Shown here: positions 42,615-51,496 of the stretch, one piece after another | How positions within the stretch are numbered: position 1 is the first letter of the stretch | Layout of the letters: each line of letters starts with the position of its first letter | Assembly: GCA_050951505.1 (NCBI GenBank) | Contig: JBMNJE010000011.1 | Location: 620,001-684,000, forward strand | Direction of reading: 5' to 3' | From: DUOA01 sp012839095 | GTDB taxonomy: Bacteria; Bacillota; Clostridia; Caldicoprobacterales; DTU083 | DNA: 64,000 nucleotides | Translations under genes and position numbers: made by a program | The notes under the pieces: generated by a model | Database searches by the model: none | What the model saw: only the letters and a program-made list of their open reading frames with translations | What the model was told of the DNA's origin: nothing

Positions 42615-43844
42615 TCACTCTGCAGGGAATATGGTATCCCGGATACTTTGTGCTGCCTGTTCATGCATACCATAGGGCATAATTGCTGTATGCTCCAATG
42701 AATCCTCCAGCATTTTCATTTCTTCATCCTCTATATACAATTGTATACCCTTTAACACTGAAAATAAGCCAATATCGGCCAGTTTTCTCTGCGATTCCTC
42801 CTGCAGCAATTCTTTTAAAAACTGAATACAAAGCCTTTCCTTTTCTTTGTTATTCTGAGTCAGCAGACCGTATGCTGCTATCTGTTCCATATAAAAGGTG
42901 GATTCCTCATCCAGAGGCAGTGGGTATATCCTGTATTCCAGCCCTTTGCCCGACTCCTGCAGTTTACGCATATCAAATACCGCTTTACTGTCCCCCAGCA
43001 GCATGGCAGCCCGTTTCTCCAAAGCGAATAATCGGAAGGCTGATGAATAGGACATAAATGCCAAATCCGGAGGAAAGATTTTCATTTCACTGTTCAGCCA
43101 TTCCTGAAACAGACGGCCGGCAGCACTGTTACTTATTTTTCCACCTTCCTGATAAATCATACCCAGCAACGGTTTGCTGTTTGTATTGTTATATGTACAA
43201 AATCCATAATAATCAATTACTTTCTTTCCGGATTGTCTCTGACCGGAATTTTCTTTCGCTATAGAATCCATAAGATGATAGTTCATCTTTTCGGGCATAG
43301 GATCCTGTTCCATAGGCAGAACAGCATCACAGTTAACATAGAGTGCATAACAACCCATCGCCCATGGCACAGCTATCAGTCGATCGTCGGACATAACTCG
43401 TTTAAGGGCGGGTTGCCTTAAGATGCTTAGTTCTGTTTGTTCAAACCAGCATGATAAATCCGTCAGCAATTCCTCCGGAACCGGTTGGTTATAGATCCCC
43501 AAAGAAATAATATCGGGAAGAATATCCCTGTTTACGGTTCCGTGTAAATACATAGCCAGTCTCTCGGCATCCATGGAACGCAAATCAATGAATACACCTG
43601 GATGCTTTTGTTCAAAGCTGTTGATACAATTTCTAAGCCAGCGGGTATGACTGTCTTTTCCGGCCTGGACGGAAGGGATGTCCCAAAGTTCAATTATGCC
43701 GGACCATTCAGGCAGCTTCATATCAAAGGCATCAGCAGGAGGGTTCTTTTTATGGTATTTCATCCAAATGGGGAAGAATATCAGAAAGAGCAGAGATATA
43801 ACAATCAAAAATAGAGTAAATGGCTTTACCTTCCATTTTTTCAC
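42615..43844 (-). CDS. Membrane-anchored solute-binding protein-like protein (ABC sugar type)
   Basis: A 409-residue protein resembling family 1 extracellular solute-binding proteins: CINSFEQKHPGVFIDL, DIISLGIYNQ, AVPWAMGCYALYVNCDA, AAMLLGDSKAVFDMRKL and the hinge with PLPLDEES. One N-terminal helix (about 8-27) ends without a lipobox Cys, so it should stay anchored by the helix. No permease or ATPase gene is nearby. GTG at 43844 follows GGGGGG. It lies between hprK and murB, so a sensing role is possible, but that is inference only. Confidence 0.82.
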   Translation of the reverse strand: MKKWKVKPFTLFLIVISLLFLIFFPIWMKYHKKNPPADAFDMKLPEWSGIIELWDIPSVQAGKDSHTRWLRNCINSFEQKHPGVFIDLRSMDAERLAMYLHGTVNRDILPDIISLGIYNQPVPEELLTDLSCWFEQTELSILRQPALKRVMSDDRLIAVPWAMGCYALYVNCDAVLPMEQDPMPEKMNYHLMDSIAKENSGQRQSGKKVIDYYGFCTYNNTNSKPLLGMIYQEGGKISNSAAGRLFQEWLNSEMKIFPPDLAFMSYSSAFRLFALEKRAAMLLGDSKAVFDMRKLQESGKGLEYRIYPLPLDEESTFYMEQIAAYGLLTQNNKEKERLCIQFLKELLQEESQRKLADIGLFSVLKGIQLYIEDEEMKMLEDSLEHTAIMPYGMHEQAAQSIRDTIFPAE

Positions 43845-43926
43845 AGGGGACCCCCCTTTTCTCAGCAAAACCGTTTACTCCATTTATATGGATGGCCGGA
43901 AAAAAGTATGACTCTTGTATCCCAGC

Positions 43927-44862
43927 TCAAAGTTGTTCCATGGTATTGTGCTGAATCATGGAATTCAATCTATTATCCAGTTCCCGGGCTGCATTGTAAC
44001 CCATTTGCTTAAGCCTCCAGTTACGTACAGCTACCTCAACAATTATGGCCAGATTTCTTCCCGGACGTACCGGTAAAACCACCTTTGGGAGCTTTACACC
44101 AAGAATTTCCATATGATCCTCTGATAGGCCAAGACGATCATACTCCTTGCTGTTATCCCAGAATTCCAGATATATGACCATATTAATTGCCTTATTGTTA
44201 ATAACTGCACCGACCCCGTACATGGCCTTGATGTCAATAATGCCAATACCTCTGATTTCCATAAAGTGCCTTATCAGATCAGGAGAATCACCAATGAGAC
44301 GGTTTTCCGCCACCTTTTTTATCTCAACTGCATCGTCTGCTACAAGTCTGTGGCCTCGTTTGATTAGTTCCAGTGCAGTCTCGCTCTTGCCAATACCGCT
44401 TTCCCCCATCAGCAGCACCCCTTCTCCATACACGTCAACCAGCACACCATGACGAGTTATTCTTGGTGCCAGCGCTGAATCCAGATAGTTGATCATTCTG
44501 TGTATGATGCTGGTTGTCACCTTTTTGGAACGAATAATGGGACAACCGTACTTGCCTGCTGCATCCAGCAGATACTGAGGAACCTCCATGTTTCTTGAAA
44601 TCAGAACGCAGGGGATACCGGAGCTGAAAAAGCGTTCCAGGCGTTCTGCCCTGATGTCAGGCTCCATGCTGTCGAGATAGGTCATTTCCACCTTACCTAT
44701 TACTTGTACTCTTTCAGCTGCAAAATAATCAAAAAAGCCTGCAAACTGAAGGCCCGGACGATTAATATCACTGGTCTCAATATCTATGGAAAGAGATTTT
44801 CCCTTATATACCACTTCCATATCCAGTACCTTAATCATATCTTCAATAGAAATACTGCTCAT
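43927..44862 (-). CDS. hprK: HPr kinase/phosphorylase
   Basis: HprK phosphorylates HPr on Ser46 and reverses it, driving carbon catabolite control in Firmicutes. Walker A GESGIGKS lies near residue 155, the signature EIRGIGIIDIKAMYGVGAV near 205, and an N-terminal regulatory domain precedes them. The 311 residues are normal. Its start lies just after the Cof hydrolase stop, with GGAGG upstream. Confidence 0.97.
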   Translation of the reverse strand: MSSISIEDMIKVLDMEVVYKGKSLSIDIETSDINRPGLQFAGFFDYFAAERVQVIGKVEMTYLDSMEPDIRAERLERFFSSGIPCVLISRNMEVPQYLLDAAGKYGCPIIRSKKVTTSIIHRMINYLDSALAPRITRHGVLVDVYGEGVLLMGESGIGKSETALELIKRGHRLVADDAVEIKKVAENRLIGDSPDLIRHFMEIRGIGIIDIKAMYGVGAVINNKAINMVIYLEFWDNSKEYDRLGLSEDHMEILGVKLPKVVLPVRPGRNLAIIVEVAVRNWRLKQMGYNAARELDNRLNSMIQHNTMEQL

Positions 44863-44868
44863 TCAGGA

Positions 44869-45672
44869 TCACTCCTCCATCAGCACAAACTTTTCCACTG
44901 CCTCCGCTACTCCGTCTTCATCATTGCTGCCGGTAATAAATCCTGCATGGGACTTAACATTGTCGGGTGCATTTCCCATGGCTACCCCCAGACCTGCATA
45001 TTCCAGCATGGATATATCATTGTAACTGTCGCCAATGGCAATCATTTCTTTCCTGGAAACGCCCAGCATTCTCCCCAGCTGAGCCAGTGCATTTCCTTTT
45101 GTTGCTTCAATATTGGTAAATTCCAGATAGTTCGGCCTGGAAATGTAAACCTGCAGTACATCACTCAGCAAGCGCTGGAAGTATATCCGGTATCTGGCTA
45201 TATTATCCGGTTCATCAATAATCAGAAGCTTGATAGGCTCTTCATTCAAAAAGCGTTTCAAGTCTCCGACTGCCTCACCCTGAATACCCGACATTCTGCG
45301 GTACAAACGGCTGAAGCAATTATCCTCCTCAAAAAAATAGCTGTCTTCGGTGTAAACCTGGATATGAAGGTTTTCTCTGCTGCAAATATCTATAACCTTA
45401 CGGGCATTTTCAATGGAAACAGATTTCTTTATGAGAGTATTTCCGGACAGGGTATCCTTGATAAAAGCACCCTGATAGGTAATGACAGGAATGTCAATGT
45501 TAAGTTCCCGTATGTATGGCATAGCAGAATCAAGCATGCGTCCGGTGGCTATAGTTATCTGCACCCCTTTATTCCTGGCAGCAAATAGAGCTCTTTTGTT
45601 GGTTTCACTGATTTTCAGATCCTTGTCCAGCAGAGAATCGTCCAGATCTACAGCTATCAGTTTATAGTCCAA
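44869..45672 (-). CDS. Cof-type HAD hydrolase
   Basis: A haloacid dehalogenase phosphatase of the Cof/YidA group. Motif I is AVDLDDSLLD (normally DxDGT, here D-L-D-D-S), motif II IATGR, and motif IV GDSYNDISML. The Asp nucleophile and acid are kept. A C2 cap is present. Substrates are usually sugar phosphates or FMN. TTG at 45672 has GAGGTGA six bases upstream; a GTG at 45681 lies inside that site. The product is 267 residues. It precedes hprK by six bases. Confidence 0.88.
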   Translation of the reverse strand: MDYKLIAVDLDDSLLDKDLKISETNKRALFAARNKGVQITIATGRMLDSAMPYIRELNIDIPVITYQGAFIKDTLSGNTLIKKSVSIENARKVIDICSRENLHIQVYTEDSYFFEEDNCFSRLYRRMSGIQGEAVGDLKRFLNEEPIKLLIIDEPDNIARYRIYFQRLLSDVLQVYISRPNYLEFTNIEATKGNALAQLGRMLGVSRKEMIAIGDSYNDISMLEYAGLGVAMGNAPDNVKSHAGFITGSNDEDGVAEAVEKFVLMEE

Positions 45673-45688
45673 TGAAGTCACCTCAGTG

Positions 45689-45892
45689 TCAGATATTCTC
45701 CTGCCTTTTGGGTATGATTAGGGCTGCAATGATATAGATAATCAGTCCTCCCAGACCTACGGCAAGAGCCAGGGATAAAACGACCCATGCCAGCCTGACC
45801 AGTGTGGAATCGATGTTAAAGTACTCGCCAATGCCTCCGCATACACCACAAATTTTTTTATCGGTTTCAGATAAATAAAGTCTTTTTTGCAC
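45689..45892 (-). CDS. PspC-domain membrane protein
   Basis: A 67-residue protein of the PspC/YthC type: KRLYLSETDKKICGVCGGIGEYFNIDSTLVRLAWV followed by a membrane helix and a short tail. The GVCGGIGEYF motif is diagnostic. Stand-alone PspC proteins in Firmicutes are linked to envelope stress, without firm function. I chose GTG at 45892, following GGAGGAGG; an ATG at 45931 is unsupported. Confidence 0.9.
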   Translation of the reverse strand: MQKRLYLSETDKKICGVCGGIGEYFNIDSTLVRLAWVVLSLALAVGLGGLIIYIIAALIIPKRQENI

Positions 45893-45967
45893 TATATTTC
45901 CTCCTCCAATCTCTAATAAGTATATATGCAACCTGGTAAGCTGTCCAGTAAGTATTTATAAAAATAT

Positions 45968-47827
45968 CTAATTGCCCAGAAATCGTTTCAGTTCTTCCGC
46001 TGCTTTGCGATTCATACCCTCTACCGCAGCCAATTGCTCCAATGATGCCTTTTTAATACCTTCTATGGAGCTGAACTCTTTGATCAACTTTTTCATTCTT
46101 TTCTGGCCTATACCCGGGATATCCAGTAATACAGAATGAAGGTTGTTTTTATCCCGGAGACTGCGGTGATAGGAAATAGCAAATCGATGAGCTTCGTCCC
46201 TTATTCTTTGAAGAAGATGGAGAGCATTAGAGTTTTTGGGAAGTGTCACGGGCTCGCTGTTTTCTTTGGAATAAAGCTCATTTAACTCCTCTGCTAAACC
46301 AAAGGTTGGAATGTAATCAATGTCAAGTTTGGCCATGGAAGAGAGTGCCGCTCCCAATTGCCCTTTTCCGCCGTCAATAATAATCAGGTCCGGGAAGCTC
46401 GAAAATTTGCCCATGGAGTAATCTTTTCCTTCTTCCTTAAGCTTCCTTCTTTCTTCCAGCCCTCTTTTGAATCGTCTTTCTATAACTTCTGCCATACTGG
46501 CATAATCATTGGGTCCTTGCACGCTTTTAATTCTGAACCTGCGGTATTCTTTTTTTGCCGGTCTGCCATCTACGAATACGACCATTGAAGCTACAGAATG
46601 GGTACCCTGGGTATTGGAAATGTCGTAAGCTTCCATGCGGATTGGTCTATCAGCCAGGTTCAATGCTTCCTGCAGCTCCTGAACAGCTCCTGTAGTACGG
46701 GCATATTCCCTTTCTGCCTTTCTGTTATAGGTCATAAGACCTTCTCTGGCATTCTTCTCGGCCAATTTAATAAGCTTATATTTTTCCCCTCTTTGGGGGC
46801 ATCTTATATATACTCTGCTTCTTTTAATTGAGCTCAGCCATTTTTCAACAGCCTGCCGATCATCAATGTTGTCAGGTACAAGGATTTCTTTGGGGATAAA
46901 TGCAGAGTTTGCGTAAAACTGTTTTATATAGGCGCTGACCACTTCCTTGCGCTCCATGCCATCAGTATCTTCCAATACATGATGCTCGGCAGAGATAAGT
47001 TTGCCGCTGCGTACGAAAAATATTTGGATAGCTGTCTGATTTGCTTCCTGGTAGAAAGCCATAATATCCTGATCCTCCATGGAGGTAGACATGATTTTTT
47101 GACTTTCCAAAATTTTTTCAACAGCCTGAATCTTATCCCGCAGGGCAGCTGCTTTCTCAAACTGCAGATTTTCAGCAGCTTCTGCCATTTGAGCCCGGAA
47201 ATCCTTCAGCACATCTTCCTGCTTTCCCTCAAGGAACCGGCATACATCATTTATAACTTTCCGGTATTCTTCTTTACTTACATTCCCCTGACAAGGACCC
47301 CAGCACTGACCTATGAAATAATTGAGGCAGGGTCTGCCTGTTTCTTGCCCCTCCTGAATCGTTCGATTGCAGGAACGGATGGGGAATATTCGTTTTATTA
47401 GTTCAATGGTATCCCGTACTGCTCTGGCGCTGGTATAAGGACCAAAATACCTGTGGTTGTCCCTTTTGATTTTTCTTGTCATAAGAACCCGGGGATATTC
47501 TTCTCCTGTGGTTACCTGAATAAAGGGATAGTGTTTGTCGTCCCTCAGTAGAATATTGTATTTCGGACGATGCTTTTTAATGAGATTGCATTCCAGAATC
47601 AGGGCTTCTACTTCTGTATCCGTCAGAATATACTCAAAATCCGCTACATTGGACACCATGGCCCCTACCTTGCCGGTATGGCCGGCAGCACGAAAATATT
47701 GCCTGACTCTGTTTTTCAGTGATACCGCTTTACCAATATATATGACTTTCCCGTTTTTATCCTTCATTATATAAACGCCGGGCTTATCCGGCAGATTATT
47801 CAGCTTGGTTTCCAAATCGGTAAACAA
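45968..47827 (-). CDS. uvrC: Excinuclease ABC subunit C
   Basis: UvrC makes both incisions in nucleotide excision repair. The GIY-YIG domain (PGVYIMKDKNGKVIYIGKA, residues 15-33), a Cys-containing segment, a UvrB-binding UVR motif near 205-240, the RNase H-like nuclease (EAYDISNTQGTHSVASMVVF, LIIDGGKGQL) and tandem HhH motifs (IPGIGQKRMKKL and the C-terminus) are all present. The length is 619. It starts with TTG at 47827 after GGAAAGGATG. No LexA box is visible. Confidence 0.97.
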   Translation of the reverse strand: MFTDLETKLNNLPDKPGVYIMKDKNGKVIYIGKAVSLKNRVRQYFRAAGHTGKVGAMVSNVADFEYILTDTEVEALILECNLIKKHRPKYNILLRDDKHYPFIQVTTGEEYPRVLMTRKIKRDNHRYFGPYTSARAVRDTIELIKRIFPIRSCNRTIQEGQETGRPCLNYFIGQCWGPCQGNVSKEEYRKVINDVCRFLEGKQEDVLKDFRAQMAEAAENLQFEKAAALRDKIQAVEKILESQKIMSTSMEDQDIMAFYQEANQTAIQIFFVRSGKLISAEHHVLEDTDGMERKEVVSAYIKQFYANSAFIPKEILVPDNIDDRQAVEKWLSSIKRSRVYIRCPQRGEKYKLIKLAEKNAREGLMTYNRKAEREYARTTGAVQELQEALNLADRPIRMEAYDISNTQGTHSVASMVVFVDGRPAKKEYRRFRIKSVQGPNDYASMAEVIERRFKRGLEERRKLKEEGKDYSMGKFSSFPDLIIIDGGKGQLGAALSSMAKLDIDYIPTFGLAEELNELYSKENSEPVTLPKNSNALHLLQRIRDEAHRFAISYHRSLRDKNNLHSVLLDIPGIGQKRMKKLIKEFSSIEGIKKASLEQLAAVEGMNRKAAEELKRFLGN

Positions 47828-47889
47828 TCAGCCGCATCCTTTCCGGTTTGTGACTTTATATCCTTTCACGCAGTATTATTCCACTTATT

Positions 47890-47918
47890 ATTGTATAAAA
47901 GATTGAGAGATTTCGCAA
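47890..47918 (-). promoter_or_regulatory. Probable sigma-A promoter of uvrC
   Basis: TTGCGA (complement of 47913-47918), 17 bases, TACAAT (complement of 47890-47895), 60 bases before the uvrC start. Confidence 0.45.
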
Positions 47919-47962
47919 TCATAACAGTCTTAAGAAAAACATTCCCTTACCTTCAGCTTTTG

Positions 47963-50809
47963 TCAATAACCCAGCTTTCTTGCTTCCCTCAGAATCTTTC
48001 CTGCCAGGGGAGCTGCATTTCTTCCGCCTGCTCCAGTGTTTTCCAGTATAACCGATATGGCCAGGGTAGGATTATCGGCAGGTGCAAATCCGACAAACCA
48101 AGCATGGGGTTTCTTGTCTGAACCTGTTTCCGCAGTCCCGGTTTTTCCGGCTGTAAGCATTCCGGTGGTATGTGCGCGGCTTCCCGTGCCATTCTCAACC
48201 ACATTGATCATAATATCAGTTATGGCCCTGGAAGTCTCATCCGATATGGGATTCGCCAGAATTGAACTGTCTTGCAGACGAATTTTCCCTGAACGAGGTT
48301 CTATTCCATAAATCAATCTGGGCTCAGGCATTTCTCCTCCATTTGCGATAGCCGATACAATCATAGCCATATGAAGCGGACTGGTCAGCACTCTGCCCTG
48401 ACCCACACCCGACCAGGCAAGTTCCTCCGCATCTGTCCGCCTGTTCAGGGGCAGCAGGCTTTGAGTGGTTTTAATATCGGAAAAGAGGAAATCCCGATTG
48501 AATCCAAAGGCTTCACCTGTCTTTTTCAGCTGTTTCCAGCCTATTTCCTGTGCCAGCCCGGCAAAGTAGGCATTGCAGGAAACTTCCATGGCATGAAGCA
48601 GATTTATTTCACCATGTGCCTCCCTGCCGGAGCATGTGATGGTCACTCCGTTTATTTCTGTAATGCCCTCGCACTTTACTGTATAATCATCTAAATCAAT
48701 CGTGGACTCCAGAGCAGCAGCGGCTGTGATAATCTTCATTACAGAACCTGGAGGATACCTGCCATAGGAAGCCTTATTCAGCAGACTCTCTTCAGCAGGC
48801 TCTTCATTTTCTTCAGCAGGATTAAATGAAGGCTTGCTGACCATGGCCAGAATTTCTCCTGTTTTCGGATTCATCAGCACAACACTGCCCTTTGCTTCAC
48901 CCATAGCCTGATATATGTACTTCTGCAGATGAATGTCAATGGTCAGAATTACGTTGTTTCCTTGCTCATGCTCTAAAAATGCCTTCTGATAGATTCGCTC
49001 GAATAAATTGTTGTCGTAGCCCAACAGATACTTTACATAAAGAACTTCAGCTCCAATTCCGTATTTCCTCGACCCCACTATATGAGCTGCATATCTGCTG
49101 TCTTTATGATAATCACGATAATATATTGTGCTATTCTGTCCTGCTGAGGATTTGGTTACGACCAATACTTTATGGTTCCGATCCATTATACTGCCTGGAA
49201 TGATATCCGGATTAACCATATCAACCCTGACCCTGGCATTGTTTGGATCAGAAAACCATCTTTCACTGTATATGTAAAGATTATAATAAAAATAGATTGT
49301 AAGCATGAGGAAAATGCTCATAAGAATCAGCAAGGCATTTCTTATGTTCCGCTTCAGATATTTCGTTTTCCCTTCCATCCCCTGTCCGGTGAAATCATTG
49401 TCTGCCTCATCACTGATATTATTGCCTTCATATTCTTCGACTTGATATTCTCCATCGTACTCTGCCATATCTTCGACAAATCTTTCATTTTTTATGGAGA
49501 CACTTTGAATCAACCCTATTATACACAGACTGACTATCATGGAACTGCCTCCATAACTGACAAATGGCAGGGTGATGCCGGTCAGGGGGATCATTTTTAC
49601 TACGCCGCCAATTATTATGAATGCCTGCATCCCCAAAGAAACAGCACTGCCGCAGGCCAGGAGCATATCAAAATTATGATGGGCGCGGTATGCTTTTTGC
49701 ATGCTGCGAATCAGAATCAATACATAAAAACCTATGACCATGCCGCCAGTCAATATACCCAGTTCTTCGCAGATGGCAGCAAATATAAAATCAGTACGGG
49801 ATGCAGGAATAATGTAAGGAGTACCCATACCCAGACCCAGTCCGATTAAGCCGCCGCTGCCCATTGCTATTAGTGATTGTGCAACCTGCCAGCCCTTGCC
49901 TCCAACATCCGCCCATGGATTTTTCCATGCCTCCACTCTTACCCGTACATGAGAAAAAATCCTGTAGCTGACTATGGATGCCAATATGCCTGCTCCTGCA
50001 GCACTTAAGGAAACAATCCAGTCATTGGTGCTGATTTGATAAATAAACAAAAAAACTAGAAAGAAGTGGAGTGCACTGCCCAAATCCTTTTGCAGTACAA
50101 CGCCCAAAATAGAAAATGCCACAAAAAGAAACAGAGGAATCTTTTCATGAAAAGATTTTTTATGGTCCAAAGCATTTGCCAACACAAGAACGAAAATCAT
50201 TTTGACAAACTCTGCAGGCTGGATGGACAGGGATCCCAGGGGCACTTTGCTGGTAGCACCTCCTGATTCCTCACCAAAAAAAGCAACCAGAAAAAGAATT
50301 ATCGGTCCCAGAAGCATTAATGCATTAATCAGTTTGCCCAAGTGATTAATTTTCAGTCTGGAAACAACCAGCATGGTCAGAAAAAGAATTACACATCCTG
50401 CCGTAAACCATTCCACCTGCCGAAGAGCCAGTTCCGGTGTCAGCCTTTGAAGCATGACAAAGCCCAGAACAGCCAGGGTGTCTACAATTAACAGAATTAC
50501 TTCATCCATTCCTTCAAAAAGATTGTACAAAAAATAGAACTGGAACAGTATAACAGCTGAAATAAGAATCCCCAGCAAAGCCGTATCCATATTGAAACCT
50601 GCCGGATCCTGCAGGGCTAATAATCCAAAAGCTGTCAGGGTAAACAATACCAGAATGAAAGGAATATTACCTGTGGAACGCCTGGATTTGGAACCCGTCA
50701 GGAGGTCACGGAAGGTTCTTACTGCACTTTTAACAAAAATATATAAGATCAGCAGTACAAACCAATAACGAAGAGTCAGTGCCAATATTTCATACTGTTT
50801 TTCAGTCAC
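47963..50809 (-). CDS. SEDS glycosyltransferase-class B PBP fusion (FtsW/RodA-PBP)
   Basis: A single 948-residue reading frame joins the two halves of the peptidoglycan synthase. Residues about 50-440 are a SEDS polymerase with SIQPAEFVKM (195-204), QKDLGSAL (240-247, Asp242), SRTDFIFAAICEELG (337-351) and PLTGITLPFVSYGGSS (408-423). A charged, acidic linker (about 441-490) leads to one membrane helix (about 491-512), then a transpeptidase with SxxK S689-K692, SxN S744-N746 and KTG 889-891. No PBP dimerisation domain of full size is present. Topology fits: SEDS proteins end in the cytosol and PBPs begin there. An extra N-terminal helix (13-29) precedes the SEDS part. GTG start with GAGG seven bases upstream. 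Confidence 0.95.
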   Translation of the reverse strand: MTEKQYEILALTLRYWFVLLILYIFVKSAVRTFRDLLTGSKSRRSTGNIPFILVLFTLTAFGLLALQDPAGFNMDTALLGILISAVILFQFYFLYNLFEGMDEVILLIVDTLAVLGFVMLQRLTPELALRQVEWFTAGCVILFLTMLVVSRLKINHLGKLINALMLLGPIILFLVAFFGEESGGATSKVPLGSLSIQPAEFVKMIFVLVLANALDHKKSFHEKIPLFLFVAFSILGVVLQKDLGSALHFFLVFLFIYQISTNDWIVSLSAAGAGILASIVSYRIFSHVRVRVEAWKNPWADVGGKGWQVAQSLIAMGSGGLIGLGLGMGTPYIIPASRTDFIFAAICEELGILTGGMVIGFYVLILIRSMQKAYRAHHNFDMLLACGSAVSLGMQAFIIIGGVVKMIPLTGITLPFVSYGGSSMIVSLCIIGLIQSVSIKNERFVEDMAEYDGEYQVEEYEGNNISDEADNDFTGQGMEGKTKYLKRNIRNALLILMSIFLMLTIYFYYNLYIYSERWFSDPNNARVRVDMVNPDIIPGSIMDRNHKVLVVTKSSAGQNSTIYYRDYHKDSRYAAHIVGSRKYGIGAEVLYVKYLLGYDNNLFERIYQKAFLEHEQGNNVILTIDIHLQKYIYQAMGEAKGSVVLMNPKTGEILAMVSKPSFNPAEENEEPAEESLLNKASYGRYPPGSVMKIITAAAALESTIDLDDYTVKCEGITEINGVTITCSGREAHGEINLLHAMEVSCNAYFAGLAQEIGWKQLKKTGEAFGFNRDFLFSDIKTTQSLLPLNRRTDAEELAWSGVGQGRVLTSPLHMAMIVSAIANGGEMPEPRLIYGIEPRSGKIRLQDSSILANPISDETSRAITDIMINVVENGTGSRAHTTGMLTAGKTGTAETGSDKKPHAWFVGFAPADNPTLAISVILENTGAGGRNAAPLAGKILREARKLGY

Positions 50810-50824
50810 AAAAAAACCTCACTT

Positions 50825-50841
50825 ATTCGATGTAATCGAAT
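50825..50841. repeat. 17-bp palindrome upstream of the SEDS-PBP gene
   Basis: Perfect 7-bp arms (ATTCGAT and ATCGAAT) separated by GTA, four bases from the ribosome binding site of the fusion gene. It could be an operator or an RNA hairpin that affects ribosome access. Confidence 0.6.
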
Positions 50842-51023
50842 TCCAGCAGATAACAGCGGCTGATGTTGTGCTCATTTATTTTATAATTCCTATATATCAT
50901 TATATATCGTTTATTTTGATCGCCGGATAAAAAATGTATTCTATATTAAACAGATAAAACCCTTCTCTGCTGCAATAAGACTGCCAATTAATCAGGGACT
51001 TCTAAGCTAATAAAGCATGCGCA

Positions 51024-51078
51024 GGACTTTAGAGTTTTCTTGATAAACAAGATGTTAACAAGATTTTCGGTAAAGTCC
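51024..51078 (+). repeat. Inverted repeat in the spacer before the winged-helix gene
   Basis: Perfect 8-bp arms (51024-51031 with 51071-51078) enclose about 39 bases with a small inner CTTG/CAAG hairpin. It lies in the 347-base spacer 50810-51156, which holds no convincing gene. The rest of the spacer is AT-rich with several weak -10-like sequences. It may form a leader RNA structure for the gene at 51157. Confidence 0.45.
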
Positions 51079-51156
51079 GGAAATAATCTTATATGAATAA
51101 CTATTTCGAATATGCATAATAATTAAATACTCACCTATCAGGCAGGAGGGAGAATT

Positions 51157-51492
51157 ATGCTGATGCAATTTAAGTTTTTGCCTTTAGTTCTTGAAGGAGT
51201 CAAAGAAAAACAGCATCTGTACGCTGCTGACATCTTGTTTCAGCTGTACAGATGCCAATCTTATTTATCAGTAGAAGAAATAATATCTTTTTTCCGAAAC
51301 TGCAGCCCTTTTCCTGTCTGGGAAACGATTATGACTTTGCATGATTTTAATTATATTGAGAGCACCGGCAATGAATCACGAAATAAATTCCGCATCACAG
51401 AAAAAGGCGTGGAGAAAACTCACATGATGCTGGCATGTTTCCGGGCTGGAAAAACACCAAGACAGAATCATATGTATGATAAGTGGTTATAA
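51157..51492 (+). CDS. Small probable winged-helix protein
   Basis: A 111-residue protein of unknown function. Residues about 20-95 read like a winged helix: YAADILFQLYRC, then a helical SVEEIISFFRN segment, a candidate recognition helix in PVWETIMTLHDFNYIES, and a wing with KFRITEKGVEK. The tail is basic. AGGAGGGA lies five bases before the ATG. It is one of the few plus-strand genes and ends four bases from the convergent GH130 gene. A DNA-binding role is inference. Confidence 0.75.
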   Translation: MLMQFKFLPLVLEGVKEKQHLYAADILFQLYRCQSYLSVEEIISFFRNCSPFPVWETIMTLHDFNYIESTGNESRNKFRITEKGVEKTHMMLACFRAGKTPRQNHMYDKWL

Positions 51493-51496
51493 CGCC

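Noticed and set aside
44704..45588. Open frame of 294 codons on the plus strand
   Set aside because: It runs antisense to hprK and the Cof hydrolase, which are clearly real. Its composition (Cys/His/Phe-rich) is that of a reverse shadow and it has no ribosome binding site.
49172..49849. Open frame of 225 codons on the plus strand
   Set aside because: Antisense to the SEDS-PBP fusion, biased His/Tyr-rich composition, no start signals.
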